From Dyadobacter frigoris (GTDB lineage: Bacteria > Bacteroidota > Bacteroidia > Cytophagales > Spirosomataceae), in contig NZ_SZVO01000009.1 of the NCBI RefSeq assembly GCF_005280585.1, positions 186,001 to 250,000 of the forward strand: DNA of 64,000 nt, read 5' to 3'. Positions within the stretch are counted from its first letter, which is position 1. Each line of letters opens with the position of its first letter. The notes beneath the pieces are model-generated. The model worked only from the letters and a program-made list of their open reading frames with translations. It was not told the DNA's origin and ran no database searches. A program made the translations under genes and the position numbers. This document shows positions 55,570 to 63,895 of the stretch, piece after piece.

Positions 55570-56433
55570 TTAATTTTTTATCTGATTGGAATTCCGGTAA
55601 TCCTTTGGAGACACTTTGTTGATTTTCTTAAAGCATCGGTTGAAATAAGAGATATTGGTGTAACCGCATTCAAGTGCAATCTGCGTGACAGGAAGGTCTG
55701 ATTGCAGCAGAAGTTTGCTCGCAAATCCAATACGGACTTCGTTCAAAAAATCGGAAAAGGTCCGGTTTGTAAGAGATTTAAAAAACCGGCAAAAAGAGTG
55801 GATCTGCAATCCTGATACCGATGCGGCCTGCTGTAAGGTGATTTCCTGCTTGAAATTCTGCTGTATAAAATGCATCAGTTTGTGCACACGGCCGGGAGCT
55901 TGGACATTGTAAACCGATAGCAGATTTGGTACATTGAGCCAGACAAGTTCTTCCGGATCAAGCAGGTAATGTAAAATTTGTATGAATGACGCCAATAATT
56001 CAATGTTCTTTTGTTCAGGCATTTGCATTAGAATATCGGTAATCAGCGCCTTTTTTACACCGCAAACACTGATTCCCCGTTCGGACTCCTTAAAAAATCG
56101 CCGCAGCTCTTTTGTATCGATCAGTCCTTCGAGTTTTTCGCTAACCGCTTCCGGATTAATATACAATGCGACGGACATAGATTCATGAGCAGACTGCGAT
56201 TGACTATACCAAACGTGCGGCACATTTGGGCCGACAAAAGCCAGGTCACCTTCTTCAAAATGTTCAATGGAATCGCCGATAATACGTGTGCCGGAGCCCG
56301 ACAAAATATGTACGAGCTGGCATTCGGTGTGAAAGTGAAAATCCGTTGAAAAGTAGGGCCTCACAATTTTTTTTACCAAAAACGGCTTGCGTGCCTGGGC
56401 AAAATCAGGTAAAAGTGCAAAGGTCGCTTTCAT
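55570..56433 (-). CDS. AraC-family regulator of the fucose locus
   Basis: 287 residues. The N-terminal cupin sensor includes DFHFHTECQLVHILSGSGTRIIGDSIEHFEEGDLAFVGPNVPHVWYS. The C-terminal HTH includes ITLQQAASVSGLQIHSFCRFFKSLTNRTFSDFLNEVRIGFASKLLLQSDLPVTQIALECGYTNISYFNRCFKKINKVSPKDYR. It lies at the end of the fucose locus. A copy of the 44-bp element found upstream of the first locus gene sits 59-102 bp upstream of its own start. This suggests it binds both sites, controlling the locus and itself. Confidence 0.9.
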   Translation of the reverse strand: MKATFALLPDFAQARKPFLVKKIVRPYFSTDFHFHTECQLVHILSGSGTRIIGDSIEHFEEGDLAFVGPNVPHVWYSQSQSAHESMSVALYINPEAVSEKLEGLIDTKELRRFFKESERGISVCGVKKALITDILMQMPEQKNIELLASFIQILHYLLDPEELVWLNVPNLLSVYNVQAPGRVHKLMHFIQQNFKQEITLQQAASVSGLQIHSFCRFFKSLTNRTFSDFLNEVRIGFASKLLLQSDLPVTQIALECGYTNISYFNRCFKKINKVSPKDYRNSNQIKN

Positions 56434-56491
56434 TTCTTAAAAGATTTGATCGGTTATTCAGCCATATAATAGTAAAGATCAATTTGAGCGG

Positions 56492-56535
56492 ACTTACTGG
56501 ATTAAACGGCAATAAATTTGTATAATATATTTAAG
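56492..56535 (+). promoter_or_regulatory. fucose-locus control element, copy B
   Basis: 38 of 44 bases match copy A at 39971-40014, including TGGATTAAACGG and the -7-like TAAATTTG. It lies upstream of the AraC gene but points away from it, toward the hairpin at 56578-56614. It may be an operator used in either orientation, a promoter for a short RNA, or both. Confidence 0.6.
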
Positions 56536-56614
56536 AAGTGCTCATGGCAGTCTATTTTGTCTGAATTCTTTTAAAACAAAAATGCCATCACAGATACGTC
56601 GTGATGGCATTTTT
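56527..56614 (+). ncRNA. candidate ~88-nt RNA between copy B and a terminator
   Basis: If copy B works as a promoter like copy A, transcription would start near 56527 and end at the strong terminator at 56578-56614. There is no reading frame of useful length. The terminator can also serve the leftward gene at 56632, so the evidence is indirect. Confidence 0.35.
56578..56614. terminator. perfect 14-bp-arm terminator
   Basis: AAAAATGCCATCAC and GTGATGGCATTTTT are exact arms with a 9-nt loop. Read leftward it is 18 bp from the stop of the small secreted-protein gene. Read rightward it would end a transcript from copy B. It is probably bidirectional. Confidence 0.85.
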
Positions 56615-56631
56615 CGTATTGTATTTTGGGA

Positions 56632-57015
56632 TTAACCCATTTTAACGGTTCTGAAATCATTGGTATTAAGCGTGATTGGTTTGATAAACTTCGTTGTACC
56701 GTCTGTGATAATGACCACATAGTCGCCATCGGTAAGATTGCTCAGGTCGAAACGGGTACGGGTATCTTCATCATTTTTAACGGTTACGCTGGCAAGCGTT
56801 TTTCCGGTTTGGTCGATCAGCCGGATCAGCCTGTTTTTTCCTTCTGATTTTTTGATCGTAACATCAATTTTCCCTGAAACAAAAGAAGTGACTGCAATTT
56901 GATTATTTGAGTCGGGTGCTGTGTTATTGTCTTCTGATTTTGTAGTTCCTGCAAAGCTGCTTAATGAAAGCATAAGAGAGAATGCTGCGGATAAAAAAAG
57001 AGTTGGCGTTTTCAT
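56632..57015 (-). CDS. small secreted beta-rich protein (DUF3244-like)
   Basis: 127 residues with a signal peptide ending near SSFAG. The mature part reads IAVTSFVSGKIDVTIKKSEGKNRLIRLIDQTGKTLASVTVKNDEDTRTRFDLSNLTDGDYVVIITDG. It has the strand pattern of a short Ig-like domain, similar to DUF3244 and related to type IX secretion C-terminal domains. Function is unknown. It is probably periplasmic or surface-located. Confidence 0.7.
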   Translation of the reverse strand: MKTPTLFLSAAFSLMLSLSSFAGTTKSEDNNTAPDSNNQIAVTSFVSGKIDVTIKKSEGKNRLIRLIDQTGKTLASVTVKNDEDTRTRFDLSNLTDGDYVVIITDGTTKFIKPITLNTNDFRTVKMG

Positions 57016-57397
57016 GATATCTGTTGTTTAAATGTTTTGCCGGCAGCGTTTGCTGCCTTCCGATGATGCAAGGATACAGCTGAAAACAACAGCAAAAAAT
57101 TCACTTCGACCAAGAGTGAAAGTTCCGTGATAAAGGGCGGGTTTATGTCTTTTAGTGTTAGTTAGTGTGTTTAAAATGAGGTGATTATGTATTTGTCGAT
57201 GTGTTTTAGGGATTGAAAGGGAAAGAAGTGGGTTTCACCGGTAAAGTTTCGAAAGTGTCTTAACGGGGTTATCTTTTTATGGAAAGGAGAGGAAGAAATC
57301 GGGAGCCAATTCAAAAGAGATTTTTCTGATTTACTCAACAAAAGAAAAGCCGGAAGGTCAGCGATTTGATCCCTCCGGCTTTTTAGAAAATAATATA
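57016..57397. other. 382-bp intergenic gap upstream of the small secreted-protein gene
   Basis: It holds the promoter and leader of the leftward small-protein gene, including a short GGCAGC/GCTGCC hairpin at 57042-57057. At its right end is a terminator (57345-57384). No gene was seen. Confidence 0.5.
57345..57384 (-). terminator. terminator of the Gfo/Idh/MocA gene
   Basis: AAAAGCCGGA and TCCGGCTTTT form exact arms with a ~20-nt loop, 13 bp downstream of the stop codon. A/T-rich runs lie on both sides. Confidence 0.8.
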
Positions 57398-58744
57398 TTA
57401 AACAACCGGTTTCCAGCCCTTTTCATAGTCTCTCGACCATAATTTCTCAGCCTCGGAATTACCGATAATGTGACCATTTTTCGGATCGATTTTCAAATCC
57501 CTTCCTACACGCCAGGCAATATTGCCAAGCTGCATGGCTACAACACTTTTAAATCCGATTTCGACATCGCAATTGGGCTTACGATTATTTTTGATCGCGT
57601 CCAAAAAATCCATCACATGCAGATTGTCCATGCCCAGGCTTGGGCTGGCCGTATTGCGCCCTTGTATATCCGTCGCCTGATCCACCGCTTTTACTTCCTT
57701 TATTTTTTTGCCGTCAAGATCATAAACCGTGTAACTGTCTCCGCCGGTATCCAGACTTCCGTTTTCGCCATAAAAGATAATTCCCCGGTCAAGCCCTTCA
57801 ATTTTTCTTCCATTTGAACTTCTGGACTCCCATAACAACGAAACGCGGCCAGGATAATCCATTGCTACGACTTGTGTATCTGGCGTCTCCCAATCATCCT
57901 TGAACTCATATCTGCCACCGACCGAGCTTACCCGGGTTGGGAAATCTACGCCAAGTCCCCAGCGGGCTACGTCCACTTCGTGGGTGCCATTATTGAGCGC
58001 TTCGCCGGTTCCCCAATGCCAAAACCAGTGCCAGTTGTAATGGATCAGCCCTTCTTTGTAGGTCATTCTTGGCGCCGGCCCCTGCCACAGGTCATAATCC
58101 AGCCAGGATGGAACCGTGCCTGGTTTGAGAAAGGTCGATTTCCTGTTGTTGGTATACCAGGTTTTTGCAAGATAAACGTGGCCAATTATTCCCTCGTGAA
58201 GCTCTTTAATTCCCTGTGTCAAAACGGGAGCGGAACGTCGTTGGGCACCCATTTGCACCACCCGTTTGTATTTTCGAGCTGCTTCTACGGCCAGTTCGCC
58301 TTCTCTTGGATTGTGGCTAAGCGGTTTTTCAACATACACATGTTTGCCTGCCTGACAACCCATGATGGTCAGTGGCGCGTGCCAGTGATCGGGCGTCGCG
58401 ATGTAGATTGCATCAATGGATTTGTCTTCAAGTACTTTTCTGCAATCTTTTTCTGATTTGGGCGTAGCATTCGGTTTTACTTTTTTGATCTCTTCGATTG
58501 CCAATGGAATTGCTCTGGAATCAACATCGCAAACCGTACCAACTTCTGCATTTTTCTGTCCGGCAAATGTGGCCGACATGCTTTTTCCTCTGCTATTGAC
58601 ACCAATAGTTGCTACACGTATAAGTTCATTGGCACCAATAATACGATTGTAGCTTTTCGCACTGAATCCAAATGCGGAGCCGCCTATGGCAATACCTGTG
58701 GAAGCCACCGTTATTTTCTTTAAGAAATCCCTTCTGTGTTCCAT
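57398..58744 (-). CDS. Gfo/Idh/MocA-family oxidoreductase, Tat-exported
   Basis: 448 residues. The N-terminus EHRRDFLKKITVASTGIAIGG is a twin-arginine signal. The Rossmann half has LIRVATIGVNSRGKSMSATF, and AIYIATPDHWHAPLTIMGCQAGKHVYVEKPLSHN with the conserved EKP lysine. The C-terminal half has GLIHYNWHWFWHWGTGEALNNGTHEVDVARWGLGV and the catalytic-type His. It binds NAD(P) and oxidises or epimerises sugars in the periplasm, where the cofactor is tightly held. Substrate is unknown. It is monocistronic. Confidence 0.92.
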   Translation of the reverse strand: MEHRRDFLKKITVASTGIAIGGSAFGFSAKSYNRIIGANELIRVATIGVNSRGKSMSATFAGQKNAEVGTVCDVDSRAIPLAIEEIKKVKPNATPKSEKDCRKVLEDKSIDAIYIATPDHWHAPLTIMGCQAGKHVYVEKPLSHNPREGELAVEAARKYKRVVQMGAQRRSAPVLTQGIKELHEGIIGHVYLAKTWYTNNRKSTFLKPGTVPSWLDYDLWQGPAPRMTYKEGLIHYNWHWFWHWGTGEALNNGTHEVDVARWGLGVDFPTRVSSVGGRYEFKDDWETPDTQVVAMDYPGRVSLLWESRSSNGRKIEGLDRGIIFYGENGSLDTGGDSYTVYDLDGKKIKEVKAVDQATDIQGRNTASPSLGMDNLHVMDFLDAIKNNRKPNCDVEIGFKSVVAMQLGNIAWRVGRDLKIDPKNGHIIGNSEAEKLWSRDYEKGWKPVV

Positions 58745-58987
58745 AAAATGATTTGAAATACGTTTTTAATGATATCGGAAATTCTATGTTTTAAGAAAGA
58801 ACATTTTCCCGGAACGTCATTTCAAAGGAAGGCGAATTTGGAGGAAATTTACTTGGAATGGGGTGAGTAGATTTACCTTACAGAAAAATTACAGTCTGAT
58901 GCTTTAAGGAGTTTGATACCAAAAGTATTAATATTTTGTTGTTTATTTTCAACAAAAATATTAATTTTGTATATAATAATCAACATT

Positions 58988-59284
58988 ATGAATTCCAGGA
59001 AACAAACACTTCTCCCCAGATTTGTAAAAATACTTGAACAGTTGGGCGAAAATATAAAACTGGCAAGGAAGAGACGCAAGTTAACTACTATCCAGGTTTC
59101 GGAAAGGGCAGGTATCGACCGTACTACATTGTATCATATTGAAAAAGGTAGTCCCAGTGTATCCTTAGGAGCATATTTTAATGTGCTTCGTGTACTTGGA
59201 TTGCAGGATGATTTTTTGAAATTGGCAGCAGACGATGTGTTGGGAAGGAAATTGCAAGACTTGGAATTGATCGGAAAATCGTAA
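58988..59284 (+). CDS. HipB-like XRE antitoxin/regulator
   Basis: The start at 58988 (MNSRKQTLLPRFVKILEQL) gives ~98 residues; the longer frame at 58913 is leader DNA. The helix-turn-helix is LARKRRKLTTIQVSERAGIDRTTLYHIEKGSPSVSLGAYFNVLRVLGL. It is like HipB proteins that lie directly before hipA in Bacteroidota. One base separates its stop from the hipA start. With HipA broken, it is an orphan regulator. Confidence 0.8.
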   Translation: MNSRKQTLLPRFVKILEQLGENIKLARKRRKLTTIQVSERAGIDRTTLYHIEKGSPSVSLGAYFNVLRVLGLQDDFLKLAADDVLGRKLQDLELIGKS

Positions 59285-59285
59285 T

Positions 59286-59660
59286 ATGGCGGATAAGAAA
59301 GATATATGGGTTTATGCAGACTGGATAGGGATGTCGGGTCCAAAGTGTATAGGAGTATTAGCTGCCTAACAAGCTAAGGGAAGAAAAACTTTTAGTTTTA
59401 CATATGACTATGATTGGATAACATCCAGTGAGCAATTATTGCTGGATCCTGATATTGCGTGGTTTGGCGGTGTACAATACCCAAATCAGAAAGAAAACTT
59501 TGGAATATTTCTGGATTCGATGCCAGATACCTGGGGACGTACTTTGATGAAAAGAAGAGCGTCCGTTAGAGCGAATGAAAAAGGCATGTCGGTACAAACT
59601 TTGTATGATACAGATTTTTTGTTGGGTGTTCATGATGAAAGCCGCTTGCTCTCAAAATAG
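59286..59660 (+). pseudogene. HipA toxin kinase remnant with nonsense codon and 3' loss
   Basis: Translation from ATG 59286 gives MADKKDIWVYADWIGMSG...GVLAA, then a TAA at 59367-59369 where relatives have Gln (CAA to TAA is one base change). Beyond it the same frame continues QAKGRKTFSFTYDYDWI, FGGVQYPNQKENFGIFLDSMPDTWGRTLMKRR and DFLLGVHDESR, then ends. HipA is ~400 residues and its kinase half is missing. The toxin should be inactive. Confidence 0.8.
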
Positions 59661-59774
59661 GCATACCAAGATCAGAGCAAATGCTAATGGCCTCTGCTTT
59701 CCGATTGTGATATCTCTTAATCAAAAATAGTGGCATCAGGTGAGGTCTTAAAAGCATATCCGCCTGGTCCTGCA

Positions 59775-60059
59775 TCATATTATTTTTTTTCGAAATTCTG
59801 TAAAACTGGTTCCGTTGCAGCTTTTAAAGAATTTGCTGAAATAGGCGACATCTTCACAGCCAAGCTGAAAGGCAATGGCTTTCATGTTTATTCCCGGATT
59901 CAAAGCCAGTCTTTTTGCTTCAAGAACGACCCACTTTTGCATGTGATAACTTGTGGTGAAACCAGTTCATTTTTTAACCACTTCGTTAAGGTAATTAGGG
60001 GATACAAAAAGATTTGATACGTAATCGTTAACCATTTTTTTTGCAGATGAAATTCTTAT
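59775..60059 (-). pseudogene. AraC-family HTH domain remnant
   Basis: Read leftward, the frame from ~60059 gives VNDYVSNLFVSPNYLNEVVKK, a TGA at 59967-59969, then TGFTTSYHMQKWVVLEAKRLALNPG, MKAIAFQLGCEDVAYFSKFFK and SFTEFRKK to a stop at 59775. This is the two-helix HTH of an AraC protein. The N-terminal sensor and the start are absent, and an in-frame stop interrupts it. Confidence 0.75.
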
Positions 60060-60072
60060 CTATTCTATACGA

Positions 60073-60258
60073 TCATATCAATTTCGTTTTGCAGATTGTT
60101 ATCCAGTTGTGTGGCCGGAAAAATGTTTCGGTCTCTATAACTTTTAAATCCCATGGTGGATCTGATTTTGAATCATGAAGTCTTCGAACAACATTTAAGC
60201 CTTTGTAGTTAATATAGTCTCCGGAATATTTTAATGCGCCGTTATTTTTATTTGTGGA
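60073..60258 (-). pseudogene. possible gene fragment of unknown family
   Basis: A 61-codon open stretch without a start contains SGDYINYKGLNVVRRLHD and PPWDLKVIETETFFRPHNW, which look like protein sequence. It lies immediately upstream of the AraC remnant and may be part of the same decayed area. No family was recognised. Confidence 0.3.
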
Positions 60259-60327
60259 TCAGAGCAATTCTGGCTTGTTAATGGCGTTTTTGCTGATAAT
60301 TAATACGATCTGTAAACCCTTTGCTTA

Positions 60328-62202
60328 ATGAATAAAACTTTGAAATTTCTTCTGTTTTTTAGCATATTCTTTTATCAAAATGTCAGTGCGCAAATTGCTT
60401 TGCCCGTAGCCTCTAACATTAATAAATCCTATATAAAAAAGCAGCGCGACCCAAATGGTGCGCCAGGAAAAAACTATTGGCAAAACAGATCTGATTATTA
60501 TATCAAGGTGAATTTCGATCCATCGACTGCAAAATTGAAAGGTGTTATCACGATTGAGTATGTCAACAATAGTCCTGATACGCTGAGTAAAGTTGTATTT
60601 AAACTATACCCCAATATTTATCAGAAGGAATCCATACGTGCCGTTCCTGTGCAGGCGCAGGATTTAACAGACGGCGTTGCGATTGAAAAATTCAGTTTAA
60701 ACGGTCAGGAACTTGATACAAAACAATACAGTATCAGAGGTACAAATATGACTGTACGAAGCAGTAAAATACTACCCAAACAAAAAGTGCAGTTTGATAT
60801 TGCCTATTCGTATGATCTGAACCGTGGCTCCTTTATCCGAGGCGGTCAGATTGATTCAGGTGCTTTTTTTATCGCTTACTTTTTTCCGCGTATAGCCGTG
60901 TACGATGATATTGACGGCTGGAACGAATATCCGTACACGGGTCAATATGAATTTTACAACGATTTTGGCCAGTTTAAAACAGAAATTACGGTTCCGGGTG
61001 ATTACCAGGTTTGGGCTACGGGTGAGCTGAAAAATGCCACTCAGGTTTTGAAACCGAAGTATGTAAGTCTAATCGATCAGGCAAATAAAAGTGATGAGGT
61101 CGTTGATATTATCAGTGAGGCTGATCTTAAAACGGGTTCTTTATCAGACAATAAACCGGTTAAAACCTGGGAATTTCAAGCCGACAATGTTACGGATTTC
61201 GCTTTTGGAATCAGCAATCATTATGTGTGGAAAGCATCCAGCTTAATCGTGGATCCGGTTACGGGTAGACGCACGCGGGTGGATGCCGTTTTTAATCCAG
61301 ACCATAAAGAATATCTGCCTGTCATAAAGTATGGATGTAAGACTGTCGATCTAATTAGTAATAGATTTCCAGCTGTACCTTTTCCATTTTCACACGAAAC
61401 CATTTTTGACGGACCTACCGAAATGGAATATCCGATGATGGTTGTAAATAGTCCGCTTGAAAAGCCACAGGAAGCCATAGAGCTCACGGCACATGAAATT
61501 TTTCATAGCATTTTTCCATTTTATGTAGGGATAAACGAGACGAAATATTCCTTTATGGATGAAGGTTTTGCGACACTTTCTGAATTTTTACTGCATCCGT
61601 TAATTGATTCTACGGTCAAATTAAATTATGATGTAACCGATGCCAATGCGGTGGTGGGTTCCGAGCAAGAATTGCCTATTATGACACTGACGCCTCAATT
61701 GGCCGGGCGTGCCAGATATGTAGCAAAAAACCTGAAACCTGCACTGGGTTATTTTTATGTAAAGGAGATGCTGGGTGATGCCTTGTTCAACAAAGCGATG
61801 CATTATTATATTGAGCAGTGGAAGGGCAAACATCCTACGCCCCACGATTTTTTCAATTGTATTAATACCGGTTCTGGTGTAAACCTGAACTGGTTTTGGA
61901 AAAGCTGGTTTTTCGATAAAGGCGTGCCGGATCTGGCGATCAGTAAAGTGAATAGCACTCCAAAAAAACATGAGATCAGGATCTCAAATCTGGGGAACCT
62001 GGCTGTGCCTGTTCATCTGACGGTTTATTTCAAGGATGGTACTCAGAAAACAGTCGATTCAAGCATTGTGTGTTGGTCGAAGGGAAATAAAACAATGACG
62101 GTTAGTGTAGTCTCCACTAAACGTTTGGAAAAAATAATTTTGGGTACTGCGTTTGATCTGGATGTGCAGCCTGAAAATAATATTTGGGTGTCGCCGAAGT
62201 GA
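60328..62202 (+). CDS. M1-family metallopeptidase
   Basis: 624 residues with a signal peptide ending at VSAQ. The N-terminal beta-sandwich is YYIKVNFDPSTAKLKGVITIEYVNNSPD. The zinc site is HEIFH at residues 389-393, with the third ligand Glu412 in FMDEGFA at the standard HExxH-x18-E spacing. The GxMEN-type exopeptidase motif appears as a GPTEMEYP variant. A C-terminal domain ends at DVQPENNIWVSPK. It is probably a periplasmic or surface aminopeptidase-like enzyme. Confidence 0.9.
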   Translation: MNKTLKFLLFFSIFFYQNVSAQIALPVASNINKSYIKKQRDPNGAPGKNYWQNRSDYYIKVNFDPSTAKLKGVITIEYVNNSPDTLSKVVFKLYPNIYQKESIRAVPVQAQDLTDGVAIEKFSLNGQELDTKQYSIRGTNMTVRSSKILPKQKVQFDIAYSYDLNRGSFIRGGQIDSGAFFIAYFFPRIAVYDDIDGWNEYPYTGQYEFYNDFGQFKTEITVPGDYQVWATGELKNATQVLKPKYVSLIDQANKSDEVVDIISEADLKTGSLSDNKPVKTWEFQADNVTDFAFGISNHYVWKASSLIVDPVTGRRTRVDAVFNPDHKEYLPVIKYGCKTVDLISNRFPAVPFPFSHETIFDGPTEMEYPMMVVNSPLEKPQEAIELTAHEIFHSIFPFYVGINETKYSFMDEGFATLSEFLLHPLIDSTVKLNYDVTDANAVVGSEQELPIMTLTPQLAGRARYVAKNLKPALGYFYVKEMLGDALFNKAMHYYIEQWKGKHPTPHDFFNCINTGSGVNLNWFWKSWFFDKGVPDLAISKVNSTPKKHEIRISNLGNLAVPVHLTVYFKDGTQKTVDSSIVCWSKGNKTMTVSVVSTKRLEKIILGTAFDLDVQPENNIWVSPK

Positions 62203-62265
62203 TTTTTGTTTGTAATATATAGATAATGAGTAAAATATATTTTAAAATAGGTTGATATACAAAAA

Positions 62266-62293
62266 GCACCTGCGCATTTAAATGTGCAGGTGC
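62266..62293. terminator. 28-bp near-perfect palindromic terminator
   Basis: GCACCTGCGCATTT pairs with AAATGTGCAGGTGC with one symmetric mismatch. It lies ~63 bp after the M1 gene and 73 bp before the end of the convergent small gene, so it probably serves both. Confidence 0.7.
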
Positions 62294-62366
62294 CTCAGTA
62301 TTCAGGATATCCGACTAAGATTTCCTTTATGTTTTATCAATTGTAAGATGAAAAATTATCAAATCC

Positions 62367-62798
62367 TTACGCGAAGAAACTTGGTTTTTGAAGGTAACCA
62401 GGTTGCCAGCTTGAATCTCTGCGGCGTAAAGCGCGGGAGATTGTCAGGATCTCATCAAGACGGCTGTTTTGGTCGCTGTCAGAATCCTGGCTGTGAAAAT
62501 ATTGTCCGATGATTTCCCATTCAAATGAGTCAGTCTTTTCATCATAAATTCCTACCGGAATACGATTTCCATCTGTCATCAAAAGTCCTAATACCGATTG
62601 TGCTTCTGCCTGAGAAGAGCAGCCAATATGGTGATACTGTGCTTTCAACGTATATAATACTGAGTAACGGTTTTCAGAAACGATGTTCTGCTCTCCTTTG
62701 GATTTACCTTTTTTTGTATAGGTCGAAAGAAAATTCTGAAACGAATTTTTAAGATCCGATAGCGGAGATTTGGCTGTATATTTTTGTTCTTGTGTCAT
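62367..62798 (-). CDS. small hypothetical cytoplasmic protein
   Basis: 143 residues with no signal peptide. The middle reads RYSVLYTLKAQYHHIGCSSQAEAQSVLGLLMTDGNRIPVGIYDEKTDSFEWEIIGQYFH; the rest is charged and low in order. No family was recognised. It has an upstream gap of ~595 bp that may hold its promoter. Confidence 0.65.
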   Translation of the reverse strand: MTQEQKYTAKSPLSDLKNSFQNFLSTYTKKGKSKGEQNIVSENRYSVLYTLKAQYHHIGCSSQAEAQSVLGLLMTDGNRIPVGIYDEKTDSFEWEIIGQYFHSQDSDSDQNSRLDEILTISRALRRRDSSWQPGYLQKPSFFA

Positions 62799-63393
62799 AA
62801 TCTTACTGGTTTAAAGATCAAATAGCTTAGTAAATAAAATTGTAGAACATTTAAAGTTTTTCCGTGTAGAAAATATTGTAAATTGTTATAGTACAATTTT
62901 ACCTTTGAGTGTCAAGTCAAAATTCTGAATCAGACCTGAATTTTACTATGCTATTTCAATCCGTTTTGTTATTAAAATAGTTATGTGAATGATTGAATAA
63001 TTATCTTTTTATTTTTGTTTAAATACTTCCATTTATTACTAAACGTCTATTGTTAATCAATAGTTTATGAAAAATTCGGGTAACTTGAAATATCTTTAAA
63101 TCTGTAAGGCTTTTTATTTAAATAGTACTATTTAGAGTGCGATTTTGATGAAATTTTCGGATATTTTTTTGCGAGCGAAATTCTGATAATCCTGCTTGGG
63201 GAAGAAAGTGTATATAATGAAATAGTTATATATTTACATTATAAGAGGAGAGTTTGTGCATTATAATGACATCAAACATTAGGGCATTAAATGTATGAAC
63301 AGCGGCGTCTGTTTGGGACAAAAGTGGTCCTCAAACAGATGTAGTTTGTGTAGAAGTTTATTGAATTGCGAAATCTTGTAAATTCTCTTGCTC
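62799..63393. other. 595-bp very AT-rich gap
   Basis: No gene was recognised. A bulged inverted repeat (GTCTGTTTG...CAAACAGAT, 63307-63340) is the only notable structure. It has no T run, so it may be an RNA structure or a regulatory repeat. Promoters for the flanking leftward genes should lie here. Confidence 0.4.
63307..63340. repeat. bulged inverted repeat
   Basis: GTCTGTTTGGGAC and GTCCTCAAACAGAT pair except for one bulged position, around a 7-nt loop. It stands ~54 bp downstream of the stop of the leftward AHSA1 gene and may act as its weak terminator. Confidence 0.4.
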
Positions 63394-63834
63394 TTACTTT
63401 AAATTAGGTTTTCCTTTACCAGTTTTGAGGTACATTTCCAGGCTTGCAAGAAATGTATTCCAACCGTTTTCACAGACGTCGTAACATTGAAGGTTTTGAT
63501 TTAAGCCTTTGTGCAGAAAAGTCAATTCGGTTGTTTGCTGAACACTAGTGAACTCCCAAATTAACTCAGTGCCTTCCCATTCGGACTTGTTTTCCAAAGA
63601 AGCCATGTCAATATATGCCTCAATGCAAGTCCAAACTATTTTCTCACTCGGTATCACTTCGGAAATTTCCATTGTTTTTTTAGTCTTGGCAAATGCAATA
63701 GTGAATCGATCACCGATCTGACTGGCCGAACCAGTCAGATCATTGCTCCACCAATCTGAAATATGTTCTGTTACAGCAGCGAAGACTTCATTTATCGGTC
63801 TTTCTACGATAATGCTTTTTTGATAATCGTTCAT
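63394..63834 (-). CDS. AHSA1/SRPBCC-domain protein
   Basis: 146 residues with the SRPBCC fold: KSIIVERPINEVFAAVTEHISDWWSNDLTG, MEISEVIPSEKIVWTCIEAYI and TELTFLHKGLNQNLQCYDVCENGWNTFLASLEMYLKTGKG. Family members bind hydrophobic ligands or assist chaperones. This one has no known role. It is probably cytoplasmic. Confidence 0.85.
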   Translation of the reverse strand: MNDYQKSIIVERPINEVFAAVTEHISDWWSNDLTGSASQIGDRFTIAFAKTKKTMEISEVIPSEKIVWTCIEAYIDMASLENKSEWEGTELIWEFTSVQQTTELTFLHKGLNQNLQCYDVCENGWNTFLASLEMYLKTGKGKPNLK

Positions 63835-63895
63835 GGAATTTTTTTAATCATTATTGATTATTATAAAAACCATATTTCCGGTAACTATGCAATAT

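Noticed and set aside
59566..59778. 70-codon minus-strand frame overlapping the hipA remnant
   Set aside because: It overlaps the recognisable HipA sequence in another frame. Its own sequence resembles no family.
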